Positions 9,062 to 18,130 of a DNA stretch of 64,000 bases are shown here, piece after piece (the first letter of the stretch is position 1; every line of letters starts with the position of its first letter). The notes below the pieces were generated by a model that saw nothing but the letters and a program-made list of their open reading frames with translations, made no database searches and was not told where the DNA came from. The translations under genes and the position numbers were made by a program. The stretch is from NCBI RefSeq assembly GCF_030406605.1, contig NZ_CP129104.1, forward strand, positions 2,258,799 through 2,322,798, given 5' to 3'. The stretch comes from Curtobacterium sp. 458. Its GTDB lineage: Bacteria > Actinomycetota > Actinomycetes > Actinomycetales > Microbacteriaceae.

Positions 9062-10722
9062 AGCTCGACGTCGACGCGGTCGTCGCCGCCGGGCGTGCCT
9101 GGTCCGCGCAGGACCCCGACGACGAGACCCGTGCCGAGCTCGACGCGGCCGTCGCGGCAGCGGCGACCGGGGACGGACCCGCCGTGCAGGAGCTCGCCGC
9201 ACGCTTGGCCGGTCGTCTGGCGTTCGGCACCGCGGGACTCCGCGCCGAGCTCGGGTACGGCCCGCTGCGCATGAACCGCGTCGTGGTGACCCAGGCCGCC
9301 GCTGGGCTCGCCCGCTTCCTGATCGACTCCGGCCGCTCGCGCAGCGTCGTCATCGGCTACGACGGGCGCGTCAACTCCGACGTCTTCGCCCGCGACTCCG
9401 CCGAGGTCATGCGCGGCCTCGGGCTCGACGTCACCCTACTGCCGTCCGCGCTGCCCACCCCGGTGCTGGCGTTCGCGGTCCGGCACCTCGGGGTCGGCGC
9501 GGGCGTGATGGTCACGGCGAGCCACAACCCGCCGCGTGACAACGGCTACAAGGTGTACCTCGGCGAGGGTGATGAGGGCTCGCAGATCGTCCCCCCGGTC
9601 GACGCGACCATCGCCGCGGCCATCGATGCGGTCGCAACAGGGTCGATCGCCGACCTGCCACGGGCGACCGACTACACCGTCGCGGGCCCGGACCTGCTCG
9701 ACGCCTACGTCACCGCGACGGCCGCGACCGTCCCCGCACCGGCGCTCGGGGTCCCGGACCAGCCGTCGGTCGTCTACACGGCGATGCACGGCGTCGGGTG
9801 GGAGACCGCCCGTGCCGTGTTCGAGCGGGCCGGGTACGCCGTCCCCGCCACGGTGCCGGAGCAGATCGAGCCGGACGGAGCGTTCCCGACGGTGTCGTTC
9901 CCGAACCCGGAGGAGCCGGGCGCCATGGACCTCGCGGTCGCTCGGGGTGTCGACGCCGACGCCGACGTGGTCATCGCGAACGACCCGGACGCCGATCGGC
10001 TCGCACTCGCGATCCCGGACGGTGCCGGCTCCTTCCGACGGCTCTCCGGCAACGAGGTCGGCTGGCTCCTCGGGTGGCAGGCCGCCGTCCGTGCGGCGTC
10101 GGACGGACGGGGCGGCACGCTCGCTGCGTCCATCGTGTCCTCGCCCGCGCTCGCCCGGGTCGCCGAACGCCACGGCCTGGCGTACCGGGACACCCTGACC
10201 GGCTTCAAGTGGGTGTCGCGCGTGCCGGACCTGGTGTTCGGCTACGAGGAGGCGCTCGGCTACCTGGTCGACCCCGACGTCGTCCGCGACAAGGACGGCA
10301 TCTCCGCGGCCCTCGCGCTGCTCGACCTCGCCACGACGCTCGCGGCTTCCGGGCAGACCATCGCGGACCGCCTCGAGGCCTTCGCCGCCGAGTTCGGGGC
10401 GTTCGCGTCCGGGCAGGTGGCGACGCGTGTGGACGACCTGTCGCGCATCGGGGAGATCATGGCCGCGCTCCGGGCCGACCCGCCGTCGTCGCTCGGGCCG
10501 GTGGCCGTGCGCGCCGTGACGGACTACGCGGACGGGGCCGACGGGTTCCCGCCGTCGGACATCCTGCGGTACGACCTCGAGGGCGACGCCCGCGTGATCG
10601 TCCGGCCGAGCGGGACCGAGCCGAAGGTCAAGGTCTACATCGACACCGTCGCGACGACCTCCGCCGAGGCCCAGGCCCTCGCCGACGCCCTCGCCGCCGC
10701 CGTCCGCCCCCTCGTGTCGTAG
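9058..10722 (+). CDS. Phospho-sugar mutase (PGM/PMM family, probable phosphopentomutase role)
   Basis: 554 aa from GTG overlapping the punA stop. It is a four-domain alpha-D-phosphohexomutase: catalytic phosphoserine Ser155 in TASHNPPRDNGYK, metal loop DPDADR (Asp309, 311, 313), sugar loop GYEEALGY, and C-terminal phosphate loop RPSGTEPKVKVYI. The length matches the PgcA/PGM2 branch, whose members interconvert glucose-1- and 6-phosphate or ribose-1- and 5-phosphate. Coupling to a nucleoside phosphorylase argues for the pentose reaction here; that is inference from context. Confidence 0.9.
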   Translation: MKLDVDAVVAAGRAWSAQDPDDETRAELDAAVAAAATGDGPAVQELAARLAGRLAFGTAGLRAELGYGPLRMNRVVVTQAAAGLARFLIDSGRSRSVVIGYDGRVNSDVFARDSAEVMRGLGLDVTLLPSALPTPVLAFAVRHLGVGAGVMVTASHNPPRDNGYKVYLGEGDEGSQIVPPVDATIAAAIDAVATGSIADLPRATDYTVAGPDLLDAYVTATAATVPAPALGVPDQPSVVYTAMHGVGWETARAVFERAGYAVPATVPEQIEPDGAFPTVSFPNPEEPGAMDLAVARGVDADADVVIANDPDADRLALAIPDGAGSFRRLSGNEVGWLLGWQAAVRAASDGRGGTLAASIVSSPALARVAERHGLAYRDTLTGFKWVSRVPDLVFGYEEALGYLVDPDVVRDKDGISAALALLDLATTLAASGQTIADRLEAFAAEFGAFASGQVATRVDDLSRIGEIMAALRADPPSSLGPVAVRAVTDYADGADGFPPSDILRYDLEGDARVIVRPSGTEPKVKVYIDTVATTSAEAQALADALAAAVRPLVS

Positions 10723-10736
10723 CGCCGCACCCTCCA

Positions 10737-10787
10737 GAACCAGGTTCCGGACACAGCACCGCGCCTTTCCGCGGTGCTGTGTCCGTT
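10737..10787 (+). repeat. Left copy of inverted 51-bp hairpin repeat flanking the nuclease-like gene
   Basis: Bases 10737-10761 are the exact reverse complement of 11913-11937, and 10766-10787 of 11887-11908; only the few loop bases between differ. Within the copy, 10749-10763 and 10770-10784 form a perfect 15-bp stem with loop CCTTTC. It follows the mutase stop by 14 bp and may also act as a factor-independent-like terminator, although there is no U-tract. Confidence 0.9.
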
Positions 10788-10937
10788 CCGCGGTGTCGAG
10801 CGCGCCCGTGCCCGTTCGACCGCCACACGAAACGAAATCCGCTCGGCGCTCATGCACAACGCGAGAGGGGTGCGCTGGCGTCCACAGCTCGCGCAGGCCT
10901 TGCAGACGAGCAGGGGGAGCCCGTCGAAGCTGGGGCG

Positions 10938-11876
10938 ATGGACCGGCTGCCGCTCTTCTCCATCCCCGCCGACGAGAGCGCCGCACGAGGCGCCCGACGA
11001 CGACGCGTCGACGGTGGTCACGTGCGCGTCGGCTACGGCGTCACGACCTCGGCTGCGGCGTTCCGCGACGCGTCGGAAGTCACCCGCCATCGTGCCAGGA
11101 TCGACGCTGTCGTCAGCCGCTCGAAGTCCAGCTTGATCGTCTCTCACGAGTCAGCTGTGGTCATGCTCGGACTCCCGTGGTTCGGGCCGTTGCCCGAGCG
11201 TGTCCTGTTCACCGACCCCGGACGAGACCGAGCGCAGCGGCTGCGGTTCAGTGACAAGGTGCCGGCTCGGGGGCGTCACGTGAGCACCGTCGCGATCGAC
11301 GGGATCGAGACGACCGATCTCGTCGAGACCGCCGTCGACGTCGCGCTCCGTGCGGACCGTGGACACGCCATCGTCGTGCTCGACGCGGTACTCCGGCGTG
11401 GCGCCTCGCGGGAGCTGCTGCTCGTCGAACTGTCCCGTCGCACGCACCGGCGCGGCGTTGCTCGGGCGCGGCGACTGATCGAGATCGCGGACGGGAGCAA
11501 TGAATCTCCGGGTGAGAGCCTGACCCACCTCGTCGCCCACGATGTCGGACTCCCAGCGCCGGTCCTGCAACACGAGTTCCGGGTCGTCGGTCGATTCGTC
11601 GCCCGCGTCGACTTCTGGTTCCCCGAACAGGGGGTCGTCATCGAGTTCGACGGACTCGCCAAGTACCGAGACCGGACACTGCGAGGGACACGCACACCGG
11701 AGGACGTCGTGGTCGACGAGAAGCTCCGAGAAGACGCCGTCCGTTCCCTTCCGGAAGTCCGCGGCTTCGGACGGGTGACGTGGCGCGATGTCCTTCCCGG
11801 CGGAGCCGCGCCGACTGTCTTCGCTCATGCCGGGTTGCCCGTGTCACGAGTTGTCCGGACCACTCCGCCGTGGTGA
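10938..11876 (+). CDS. Putative endonuclease-domain protein with AbiEi-like N-terminus (DUF559/PD-(D/E)XK-like)
   Basis: 312 aa from ATG at 10938. The C-terminal third has the spacing of a Vsr/DUF559-type PD-(D/E)XK nuclease: RVDFWFP (Asp), VIEFDG (Glu, Asp) and AKY (Lys). The middle region, with VSHESAVVMLGLP and TTDLVETAVDVAL, resembles the AbiEi-like transcriptional or antitoxin domain often joined to such nucleases in Microbacteriaceae. No DNA-binding activity is proven. It stands alone, about 150 bp inside two inverted hairpin repeats, with no partner toxin gene. Alternatives are a solitary defence protein or a selfish element gene. Function remains uncertain. Confidence 0.75.
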   Translation: MDRLPLFSIPADESAARGARRRRVDGGHVRVGYGVTTSAAAFRDASEVTRHRARIDAVVSRSKSSLIVSHESAVVMLGLPWFGPLPERVLFTDPGRDRAQRLRFSDKVPARGRHVSTVAIDGIETTDLVETAVDVALRADRGHAIVVLDAVLRRGASRELLLVELSRRTHRRGVARARRLIEIADGSNESPGESLTHLVAHDVGLPAPVLQHEFRVVGRFVARVDFWFPEQGVVIEFDGLAKYRDRTLRGTRTPEDVVVDEKLREDAVRSLPEVRGFGRVTWRDVLPGGAAPTVFAHAGLPVSRVVRTTPPW

Positions 11877-11886
11877 AACACCTTGA

Positions 11887-11937
11887 AACGGACACAGCAC
11901 CGCGGAAAACCACGGTGCTGTGTCCGGAACCTGGTTC
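11887..11937 (-). repeat. Right copy of inverted 51-bp hairpin repeat
   Basis: Inverted counterpart of 10737-10787. Its own stem is CGGACACAGCACCG (11889-11902) with CGGTGCTGTGTCCG (11913-11926). It starts 10 bp after the stop of the nuclease-like gene and lies between that gene and the convergent carboxylase alpha-chain gene, so it may double as a bidirectional terminator. Confidence 0.9.
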
Positions 11938-11960
11938 CTCGGCGCTCGCCCGCGGCCGCG

Positions 11961-13739
11961 CTACGCGAGCTCGAGCAGCACGTGGCCGGACGAGATCGTC
12001 TGGCCGACGGGGGCGTTGAGCGCCTTCACGACGCCGTCGCGGGTCGCCTGCACGGGCTGCTCCATCTTCATGGCCTCGAGCACGACGAGCAGGTCGCCCT
12101 TCACCACGGTGTCACCCTCGGCGACCGCGACCTTCACGACGGTGGCCTGCATCGGCGACGTCACCGAGCCGGACGACGCCAACCCACCGCGAACGCCGGA
12201 CGACCGACGCTTCGGGGGAGCGGTCGGGCCCGCGGGGCGGCGGCCGGCCGCACCGGCAGCGCCACCGCCGACGATCGACGGCATGGTGACCTCGATGCGC
12301 TTGCCCTGCACCTCGACCACGACGGTGTCGCGCGACGCCGGAGCGGGGAGCTCCTCGGTCGCACCGCTCCACGCGGGGATGTCGTTCTGGAAGTCGGTCT
12401 CGATCCACTGCGTGTAGACGGAGAAGGGCGTCTCGTCGTCCGTGGCGAACGCCGGGTCGGACACGACGGCGCGGTGGAACGGCAGCACGGTCGGCAGACC
12501 CGTGACCTCGAACTCGGCGAGTGCTCGCCGCGAGCGTTCCAAGGCCTCGGAGCGCGTCGCGCCGGTGACGATGAGCTTCGCGAGCATCGAGTCGAACGAG
12601 CCGGACACGACGTCACCGGAGACGACACCGGAGTCGACGCGGACGCCGGGGCCGGACGGGGCGGTGAAGGCGTGCACGGGGCCGGGCGCGGGGAAGAAGT
12701 TGCGACCCGGGTCCTCGCCGTTGATGCGGAACTCGAACGAGTGGCCGCGGGGCGTCGGGTCGGAGTAGTCGAGCGTGCCGCCCTCGGCGATGCGGAACTG
12801 CTCGCGGACGAGGTCGATGCCCGTGACCTCCTCCGAGACGCAGTGCTCGACCTGCAGGCGGGTGTTGACCTCGAGGAACGACACGGTGCCGTCGGCGCCG
12901 ATGAGGAACTCGCACGTGCCGGCGCCGACGTAGCCGACCTCGCGCAGGATCGCCTTCGACGACTCGTACAGCCGTTCGGTCTGCGACGCCGTCAGGTACG
13001 GCGCCGGGGCCTCCTCGACGAGCTTCTGGTGGCGGCGCTGCAGCGAGCAGTCGCGCGTCGAGACGATGACGACGTTGCCGTGCTCGTCGGCGAGGCACTG
13101 CGTCTCGACGTGGCGCGGCTCGTCGAGGTACTTCTCGACGAAGCACTCGCCGCGGCCGAACGCCGCGATGGCCTCGCGCGTCGCCGACTCGAAGAGCTCT
13201 TCCACCTGGTCTCGCGAGCGGACCACCTTCAGGCCACGGCCACCGCCGCCGAACGCCGCCTTGATCGCGACGGGGAGCCCGACCTGGTCGACGAAGTCGA
13301 AGACCTCGGACACGTCCTGCACGGGCTCGATCGTCCCCGGTGCGAGCGGCGCGCCGACCTTCTCGGCCACGTGCCGCGCGGAGACCTTGTCACCGAGGCG
13401 CTCGATCGACTCGGGCGACGGGCCGATCCAGGTCAGCCCGGCGTCGATGACGGCGCGGGCGAAGTCGGCGTTCTCGGCGAGGAACCCGTACCCCGGGTGC
13501 ACGGCGTCGGCACCGGAACGGCGGGCGACCGAGATGATCTTGTCGATCACGAGGTAGGTGTCGGCGCTCGTGGTGCCGTTCAGGGCGTACGCCTCGTCGG
13601 CGAGGCGGGCGTGCAGCGCGTCGCGGTCCTGGTCGGCGTAGACCGCGACCGATGCCTTGCCTGCGTCGCGGGCCGCGCGGATGATGCGGACGGCGATCTC
13701 GCCGCGGTTCGCGATGAGGACCTTGCTGATACGGGGCAT
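11961..13739 (-). CDS. Acetyl/propionyl-CoA carboxylase alpha chain (biotin carboxylase + BCCP)
   Basis: 592 aa. The N-terminal biotin carboxylase domain (start [19 protein letters not shown]) carries the ATP-grasp loop [12 protein letters not shown] and the [10 protein letters not shown] catalytic strand. A linker of about 60 residues leads to a C-terminal biotinyl domain with EAMKMEQ, biotinylated Lys558. It carboxylates its own biotin using ATP and bicarbonate; the carboxyl goes to a beta subunit such as the one at 19996-21591. These subunits serve malonyl-CoA or methylmalonyl-CoA synthesis in actinobacteria. Substrate preference cannot be read from the alpha chain. A TACGCT box 8 nt upstream of the ATG suggests a near-leaderless transcript. 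Confidence 0.94.
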   Translation of the reverse strand: MPRISKVLIANRGEIAVRIIRAARDAGKASVAVYADQDRDALHARLADEAYALNGTTSADTYLVIDKIISVARRSGADAVHPGYGFLAENADFARAVIDAGLTWIGPSPESIERLGDKVSARHVAEKVGAPLAPGTIEPVQDVSEVFDFVDQVGLPVAIKAAFGGGGRGLKVVRSRDQVEELFESATREAIAAFGRGECFVEKYLDEPRHVETQCLADEHGNVVIVSTRDCSLQRRHQKLVEEAPAPYLTASQTERLYESSKAILREVGYVGAGTCEFLIGADGTVSFLEVNTRLQVEHCVSEEVTGIDLVREQFRIAEGGTLDYSDPTPRGHSFEFRINGEDPGRNFFPAPGPVHAFTAPSGPGVRVDSGVVSGDVVSGSFDSMLAKLIVTGATRSEALERSRRALAEFEVTGLPTVLPFHRAVVSDPAFATDDETPFSVYTQWIETDFQNDIPAWSGATEELPAPASRDTVVVEVQGKRIEVTMPSIVGGGAAGAAGRRPAGPTAPPKRRSSGVRGGLASSGSVTSPMQATVVKVAVAEGDTVVKGDLLVVLEAMKMEQPVQATRDGVVKALNAPVGQTISSGHVLLELA

Positions 13740-13747
13740 GGTAAGTC

Positions 13748-13753
13748 AGCGTA
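13748..13753 (-). promoter_or_regulatory. Candidate -10 box (TACGCT) for the carboxylase alpha-chain gene
   Basis: On the minus strand TACGCT ends 8 nt before the ATG at 13739. It lies in the 79-bp gap downstream of maf, so this gene probably has its own promoter. Confidence 0.4.
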
Positions 13754-13818
13754 TTCGTGCTGCCACGGCCCGAATTGACCGGCGTCCACAAAGAACCGGC
13801 GGGAAGAAGTGTGGATGT

Positions 13819-14610
13819 CTACATCGACCAGAGGTCGTGCCACGTCGCGCCGAACCCGCGCAGCAGCATCGAGCGCAGCACCGGCAGGGACAGGCCGACG
13901 ACGGCCGACGGCGCACCGTCGATCCGGGTGATGTACGCGGCCGCCCGGCCGTCGATCGTGAAGGCGCCGGCGACCTCGAGCGGTTCCCCGCTCGCGACGT
14001 AGGCGTCGATCTCGTCGTCGGAGACGTCGTCGGCGAAGGTGAGCACCGCGCTGTCGACCGCGACGACGCGGTCGCCGTCGGCGACCATCGCGGACCCGCC
14101 GGGCGCGGCGTCACCGATCAGGCCGTCACCGGCGGTCGAGGCGGGCAGCGGCCGGACGGGAGGCGCGGTGCGGGGCCGACCCGTGCCTCCCGTCCGGGAC
14201 GCGGTCGCGTCCACCGCCGCAGCGCGGTCCGCACGACGGTCCAGCACGCAGTGCCCGCTCCAGAGCGTCCCGCCGCCCACCGCGAGCATCTGCCGCCACC
14301 GCTCCCGCGCGACCGCCGGGTCTTGGGGCTTGCCGTAGAGCGTGCCGTCGACCTCGAAGGCGGAGTCGCCGCCGAACACGAAGCCGTCGACCGGGCGTCC
14401 GGCGACCTCCGCGTCCGCGACGGCCGACGCCTTCGCGACCGCGAGGAGCGACACGAGCTCCGGCCCGGACAGCTTGCGTCCGAGCGTCGCCTCGTGTGTG
14501 GCGACCGCGGCGTCCTCGTCGACCCCCGGTGCCACGAGCACGGGCTCGATGCCGGTCTGGGCGAGCAGGGCGCGACGGGCGGGGGAGGTACTCGCGAGGT
14601 ACAGACGCAT
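13819..14610 (-). CDS. maf: Maf-like nucleoside triphosphate pyrophosphatase, with repeat-derived insertion
   Basis: 263 aa; Maf proteins are usually about 190 to 225. They hydrolyse non-canonical or pyrimidine nucleoside triphosphates to monophosphates. Seen: LYLASTSPARRALL at the N-terminus, FGGDSAFEVDG (catalytic Asp region), GKPQDPAVARER, then VVAVDSAVLTFADDVSDDEIDAYV and EPLEVAGAFTIDGR. Between HCVLDRRADRAAAVD and VVAVDSAVLTF lie about 45 residues where relatives have about 10 to 15. This stretch contains SRTGGTGRPRTAPPVRP, the translation of a palindromic repeat at 14154-14195. The insert sits in a surface loop region, so activity may persist. It is divergent from the RNA methyltransferase gene by only 14 bp. 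Confidence 0.9.
   Translation of the reverse strand: MRLYLASTSPARRALLAQTGIEPVLVAPGVDEDAAVATHEATLGRKLSGPELVSLLAVAKASAVADAEVAGRPVDGFVFGGDSAFEVDGTLYGKPQDPAVARERWRQMLAVGGGTLWSGHCVLDRRADRAAAVDATASRTGGTGRPRTAPPVRPLPASTAGDGLIGDAAPGGSAMVADGDRVVAVDSAVLTFADDVSDDEIDAYVASGEPLEVAGAFTIDGRAAAYITRIDGAPSAVVGLSLPVLRSMLLRGFGATWHDLWSM
14154..14195 (-). repeat. Palindromic GGAGGC-type repeat inside the maf reading frame
   Basis: Arms GGACGGGAGGC (14154-14164) and GCCTCCCGTCC (14185-14195) are perfect inverted repeats with a 20-nt middle. The arms match those of the intergenic hairpins at 28389-28430 and 60358-60405. Bases 14170-14190 match birA 21992-22012 at 20 of 21 positions. It is translated without a frameshift or stop. 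Confidence 0.85.
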
Positions 14611-14624
14611 GGGAACATCGAACC

Positions 14625-15884
14625 ATGGGTGAATCCGTCGGAACGCTGCTCGAACTCGACGTCACCGGGATCGCCCACGGCGGTATCTCGGTGGCACGGC
14701 ACGAGGGGCGCGTGGTCTTCGTCTCCGACGCTATCCCGGGGGAGCGCGTCACCGCACGCGTGACCGAGGACCGCAAGAAGTCGTTCTGGCGCGCGGACAC
14801 CGTCTCGGTGGAGCAGCCGAGCGAGCACCGCGTCGACCACGTCTGGCCCGAGGCAGCGCTCGACCGCGACCCCGCCACCCGCGCCGGCGGTGCGGAGTTC
14901 GGCCACATCGTCCTCGCCCACCAACGACAGCTCAAGCACGACGTCCTCGTCGACGCGTTCTCGCGGTTCGCACGCACCGACCTCGCTGACGTCCTCGGGC
15001 ACGACGTCACGGTCGAGGCGGTCCCCGGCGACGACGCCGCGAACGGCACCGGCTGGCGCACCCGCGTCCGACTGCACTTCGACGCGGACGGCACCCCCGG
15101 ACCCTTCGCCGCCCGCTCGCACACCGTCGTCCCGGTGACGTCGCTGCCGCTCGCGGGTGCCGCCGTGCAGGAGAGCGCGCCGCTCGGCCGCAGATCGATG
15201 CCCGGTGCCTCGGTGATCGACGTCCTCGCACCGAGCGGCTCGGACGGCGCCCGGCTCGTGATCGACGAGCAGAAGCCGACCGTCGTGACCGAGGTCGTCG
15301 GGGAGCGGACGTTCGCCGTGGACGACAACGGCTTCTGGCAGGTGCACCGGCAGGCCCCCGCCGTCCTGACCGCGGCCGTGCAGGACCTCGTCGACCGCGA
15401 CCGCCTCGACCCGGAGGGCCAGCACCTCGACCTCTACGGCGGGGTCGGGCTGCTCGCAGCGGCACTCGGGGACCTCGTCGGGCCGCGCGCCAAGCTCACC
15501 AGCGTGGAGGGGTCCGAGCGCGCGACCGAGCACGCGCAGGAGAACCTCGCGGAGTGGATCGGTGCCCGGGCGGAGACCGGCCGCGTGGACCGCTGGCTCG
15601 CCCGTACCGCCGCAGGCGCCTCGCAGCAGGAGCGCGCACGCCTCCGCGCCGGCACCGTCGTCCTCGACCCGCCGCGGTCCGGCGCCGGCCGCGAGGTCGC
15701 CGTCCAGATCGCCGCGCTGCAGCCCGCGCAGGTCGTCTACGTCGCGTGCGACCCGGTGGCGCTGGCCCGCGACGTGGCGACGTTCGCGGACCTCGGCTAC
15801 CGGCTCGAGGCGCTCCGAGCGTTCGACCTCTTCCCGCACACCCACCACCTCGAGGCCGTCGCCCGCCTGGTGCCCGTCGCCTGA
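14625..15884 (+). CDS. TrmA/RumA-type class I SAM-dependent RNA (uracil-5) methyltransferase
   Basis: 419 aa from ATG at 14625. An N-terminal TRAM-like beta domain (LLELDVTGIAHGGISVARHEGRVVFV) precedes the methyltransferase core. The SAM site is LDLYGGVGLLAAALG, the catalytic region is VVLDPPRSGAGREV and YVACDPVALARD, and the end is DLFPHTHHLEAVARL. Family members methylate uracil in tRNA or 23S rRNA. The exact target is not deducible. Unlike RlmD there is no N-terminal CxxxxxC iron-sulfur motif that I can see. The gene is divergent from maf. Confidence 0.88.
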   Translation: MGESVGTLLELDVTGIAHGGISVARHEGRVVFVSDAIPGERVTARVTEDRKKSFWRADTVSVEQPSEHRVDHVWPEAALDRDPATRAGGAEFGHIVLAHQRQLKHDVLVDAFSRFARTDLADVLGHDVTVEAVPGDDAANGTGWRTRVRLHFDADGTPGPFAARSHTVVPVTSLPLAGAAVQESAPLGRRSMPGASVIDVLAPSGSDGARLVIDEQKPTVVTEVVGERTFAVDDNGFWQVHRQAPAVLTAAVQDLVDRDRLDPEGQHLDLYGGVGLLAAALGDLVGPRAKLTSVEGSERATEHAQENLAEWIGARAETGRVDRWLARTAAGASQQERARLRAGTVVLDPPRSGAGREVAVQIAALQPAQVVYVACDPVALARDVATFADLGYRLEALRAFDLFPHTHHLEAVARLVPVA

Positions 15885-15987
15885 CCCGTCGCCTGACACC
15901 GGGGCGACGTCGGCGCGTCCCGCCCGGGAGCCGTCGCCCGACCGGCGCGTCCCGCGGCCAGCGCCCCGAACCTGGGTCGGACCTGGG

Positions 15988-15993
15988 TATCCT
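15988..15993 (+). promoter_or_regulatory. Candidate -10 box (TATCCT) for the response regulator gene
   Basis: TATCCT ends 6 nt before the GTG at 16000, matching the spacing at punA, birA, ugd and purE. It lies within a short duplication, ACCTGGGTCGG then ACCTGGGTATCC. Confidence 0.5.
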
Positions 15994-15999
15994 TGCCCG

Positions 16000-16773
16000 G
16001 TGATGACGACCCGGTTTCAGGGGCCGGGCCGCGCATCGGAACGAGAGGCCACCGTGGCAGCAGCAACGACACCCACCACCGGGACGACCGAGGACGTGCA
16101 GACCGGGCCGGTCCGCGTCGCGATCGTCGACGACCACGAGTCCGTACGGCTCGGCATCCAGGCCGCGTGCCAGAACGAGGGCTTCGAGGTCGTCCTCACG
16201 GCAGCGAGCGTCCCGGAGTACATCCGGGAGCTCGGGGACCGCGAGGTCGACGTCGTCGTGCTCGACCTGTCGCTCGGCGACGGCTCGACCGTGACCGAGA
16301 ACGTCAAGGGGGTGCAGGGGACCGGTTCGGCCGTGCTCGTGCACTCGATCGCCGACCGCGTCGCGAACGTCCGCGAGGCACTGGCAGCCGGAGCCGCCGG
16401 TGTGATCCCGAAGTCCTCCGCGACGAAGACCGTCATGGCGGCCGTCGCGACCGTGGCCCGCGGGGACGTGCTCAACAACCTCGAGTGGGCGAGCGCCATC
16501 GACGCCGACCGGGACTTCGCGAAGGCGCAGCTCGGTCGACGCGAGCGCGAGATCCTCCACCTCTACGCCTCGGGACTGCCGCTCAAGCTCGCCGCGCAGC
16601 AGCTCGGCATCGGCTACTCGACGGCCCGCGAGTACCTCGACCGCATCCGCGTGAAGTACGTCGAGGTGGGCCGACCCGCACCGACCAAGGTCGACCTCCT
16701 CCGCCGCGCGGTCGAGGACGGCATCCTGCCCGGCCTCGACTCGGGGATCGACCCCGACGCCGACGGCCGCTGA
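16000..16773 (+). CDS. LuxR-family two-component response regulator
   Basis: 257 aa. The receiver domain has AIVDDHE (acidic pair Asp44/Asp45), phospho-acceptor Asp89 in VVVLDLSLGDGS, and the switch residues in LVHSIA and IPKSSA. The C-terminal helix-turn-helix of NarL/LuxR type (LGRREREILHLYASG, then STAREYLDRIRVKYVEVG) should bind DNA. Start choice: the adjacent GTG (16000) and ATG (16003) follow a -10 box at leaderless spacing, while GTG at 16054 has AGAGG upstream. Homology begins only near residue 37. The histidine kinase starts 4 bp downstream. Confidence 0.92.
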   Translation: MMTTRFQGPGRASEREATVAAATTPTTGTTEDVQTGPVRVAIVDDHESVRLGIQAACQNEGFEVVLTAASVPEYIRELGDREVDVVVLDLSLGDGSTVTENVKGVQGTGSAVLVHSIADRVANVREALAAGAAGVIPKSSATKTVMAAVATVARGDVLNNLEWASAIDADRDFAKAQLGRREREILHLYASGLPLKLAAQQLGIGYSTAREYLDRIRVKYVEVGRPAPTKVDLLRRAVEDGILPGLDSGIDPDADGR

Positions 16774-16777
16774 GCCG

Positions 16778-18130
16778 ATGACGGTCGCGCCCGGGGCGGT
16801 ACCGGCGTCCGGTGCCGGCGCGGGGTCCGGCGCTGCCTCCGGGCCCGGTGCTGCGTCGCGGGGGCCCTCCGGCCCCGGCCCGGCGTCGTCCGGCGGCCCG
16901 CCGTCGTCGTCAGCCGGAGCGCCGTTCGGGGCCGACCCGTCGCGGAACGTCCGCGCGACGATCACCCAGGCGTCGGTCGAGCGTGCCTTCACGATCCTCC
17001 TCGCGATGGGCGCGGTCGGACTCGGCGCCGTCGACGCACCGCAGGTGCTCGGCCAGCTTCCCTACCTGCACCCGGTGTGGGGACCGCTGACGGTCGTCGC
17101 GCTCGCCGCGTCCTTCGCGTTCGTCGGGGTCGCTGCGTTCCTGCCTCGACTCGCGCAGCCCGCACAGATCGTCTGCGCGCTGGTCTTCCTCGTCGCCCTC
17201 GTCACGTGGCCGCTCACGGTGCAGGAGCCGATCCCGCCGACCCAGCAACCGTGGCCGTGGTGGTTCATCACGATCGGGTCGACCGCGGCGGCCATGGGCT
17301 TCGCCCCGTGGCGTGCCACCGTCTACACCGCCCTCGCGCCCGCGGTCTTCGTGGTCATCCGGCTGCTCCCGATCGGTGGCGACGTCGGGGTCACCCGGGC
17401 ACTGCTCGACGGCGTCTACACGGCGATCCTCAGCGGCGCCGTGCTCGTCATCGCGGTCGTGCTGCGTCGGGCGGCCACCGCGGTCGACGTCGCGCAGGCC
17501 ACGGCGGTGCGTCGGTACTCGTCGGCCATCCGGGAGCACGCGACCGAGGTCGAGCGGGTGCAGGTCGACGCGATCGTGCACGACAGCGTGCTCACCACGC
17601 TGCTCTCGGCCGCGCGGGCGGAGACCGTCGACGCCAAGGCGCTGTCGGCGCGGATGGCGCGGAACGCGATCGACCACCTCGCGGCCGCAGCGTCCGACAC
17701 CCCCGGCGCCGCTCCTCCGGTGTCACTCGTCGACCTCCGGTCCCGCATCTGCAGCGCCGTGTCCGCCCTCGCCGCGCCGGTGCGGCTCGTCGAGCGACGG
17801 GTCGACGCGGTCCCGCTGCCCGCCGTCGTGGCCGACGCCCTCGCCTCGGCCGCGCTGCAGGCCGCGGTGAACTCGGTGCAGCACGCCGGTGGCGCTGGTG
17901 TCGACCGCTGGATCGTCGTCGAGCAGCGCGGGCCGGGCGTCCACATCGAGGTCGTGGACGACGGAGCCGGGTTCGACCCCGCCGGGATCCCCGCCGAGCG
18001 ACTCGGCGTCCGTCGGTCGATCATCGAGCGCGTCGAGGCCGTCGACGGGACCGCCGAGGTCGTCTCCGCCCCGGGCGGCGGAACGACGGTGCGGCTCGCC
18101 TGGGCGCCGGGGACGGGGGAGTCCGCGTGA
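16778..18130 (+). CDS. Sensor histidine kinase (HisKA_3-like)
   Basis: 450 aa. About 50 residues of Gly/Ala/Ser/Pro low complexity at the N-terminus are followed by roughly six hydrophobic membrane segments (about 65-235), then the dimerisation and phosphotransfer helix with IVHDSVLTTLL (His268). The ATPase domain shows NSVQHAGG (N box), VDDGAGFDP (G1) and PGGGTTVRL (G2). It would autophosphorylate and phosphorylate the regulator encoded 4 bp upstream. It overlaps the next gene by 4 bp. The input signal is unknown; no extracellular domain of size is visible. Confidence 0.9.
   Translation: MTVAPGAVPASGAGAGSGAASGPGAASRGPSGPGPASSGGPPSSSAGAPFGADPSRNVRATITQASVERAFTILLAMGAVGLGAVDAPQVLGQLPYLHPVWGPLTVVALAASFAFVGVAAFLPRLAQPAQIVCALVFLVALVTWPLTVQEPIPPTQQPWPWWFITIGSTAAAMGFAPWRATVYTALAPAVFVVIRLLPIGGDVGVTRALLDGVYTAILSGAVLVIAVVLRRAATAVDVAQATAVRRYSSAIREHATEVERVQVDAIVHDSVLTTLLSAARAETVDAKALSARMARNAIDHLAAAASDTPGAAPPVSLVDLRSRICSAVSALAAPVRLVERRVDAVPLPAVVADALASAALQAAVNSVQHAGGAGVDRWIVVEQRGPGVHIEVVDDGAGFDPAGIPAERLGVRRSIIERVEAVDGTAEVVSAPGGGTTVRLAWAPGTGESA

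Noticed and set aside
10938..11876. Complete toxin-antitoxin pair
   Set aside because: AbiEi-like sequence suggested an antitoxin, but there is no adjacent AbiEii-type nucleotidyltransferase gene. Only a solitary fusion-like protein is supported.
16790..16930. Start of the histidine kinase further downstream because of low complexity
   Set aside because: The Gly/Ala/Ser/Pro-rich N-terminus is odd, but the ATG at 16778 lies 4 bp after the regulator stop and no better start precedes the first membrane helix.
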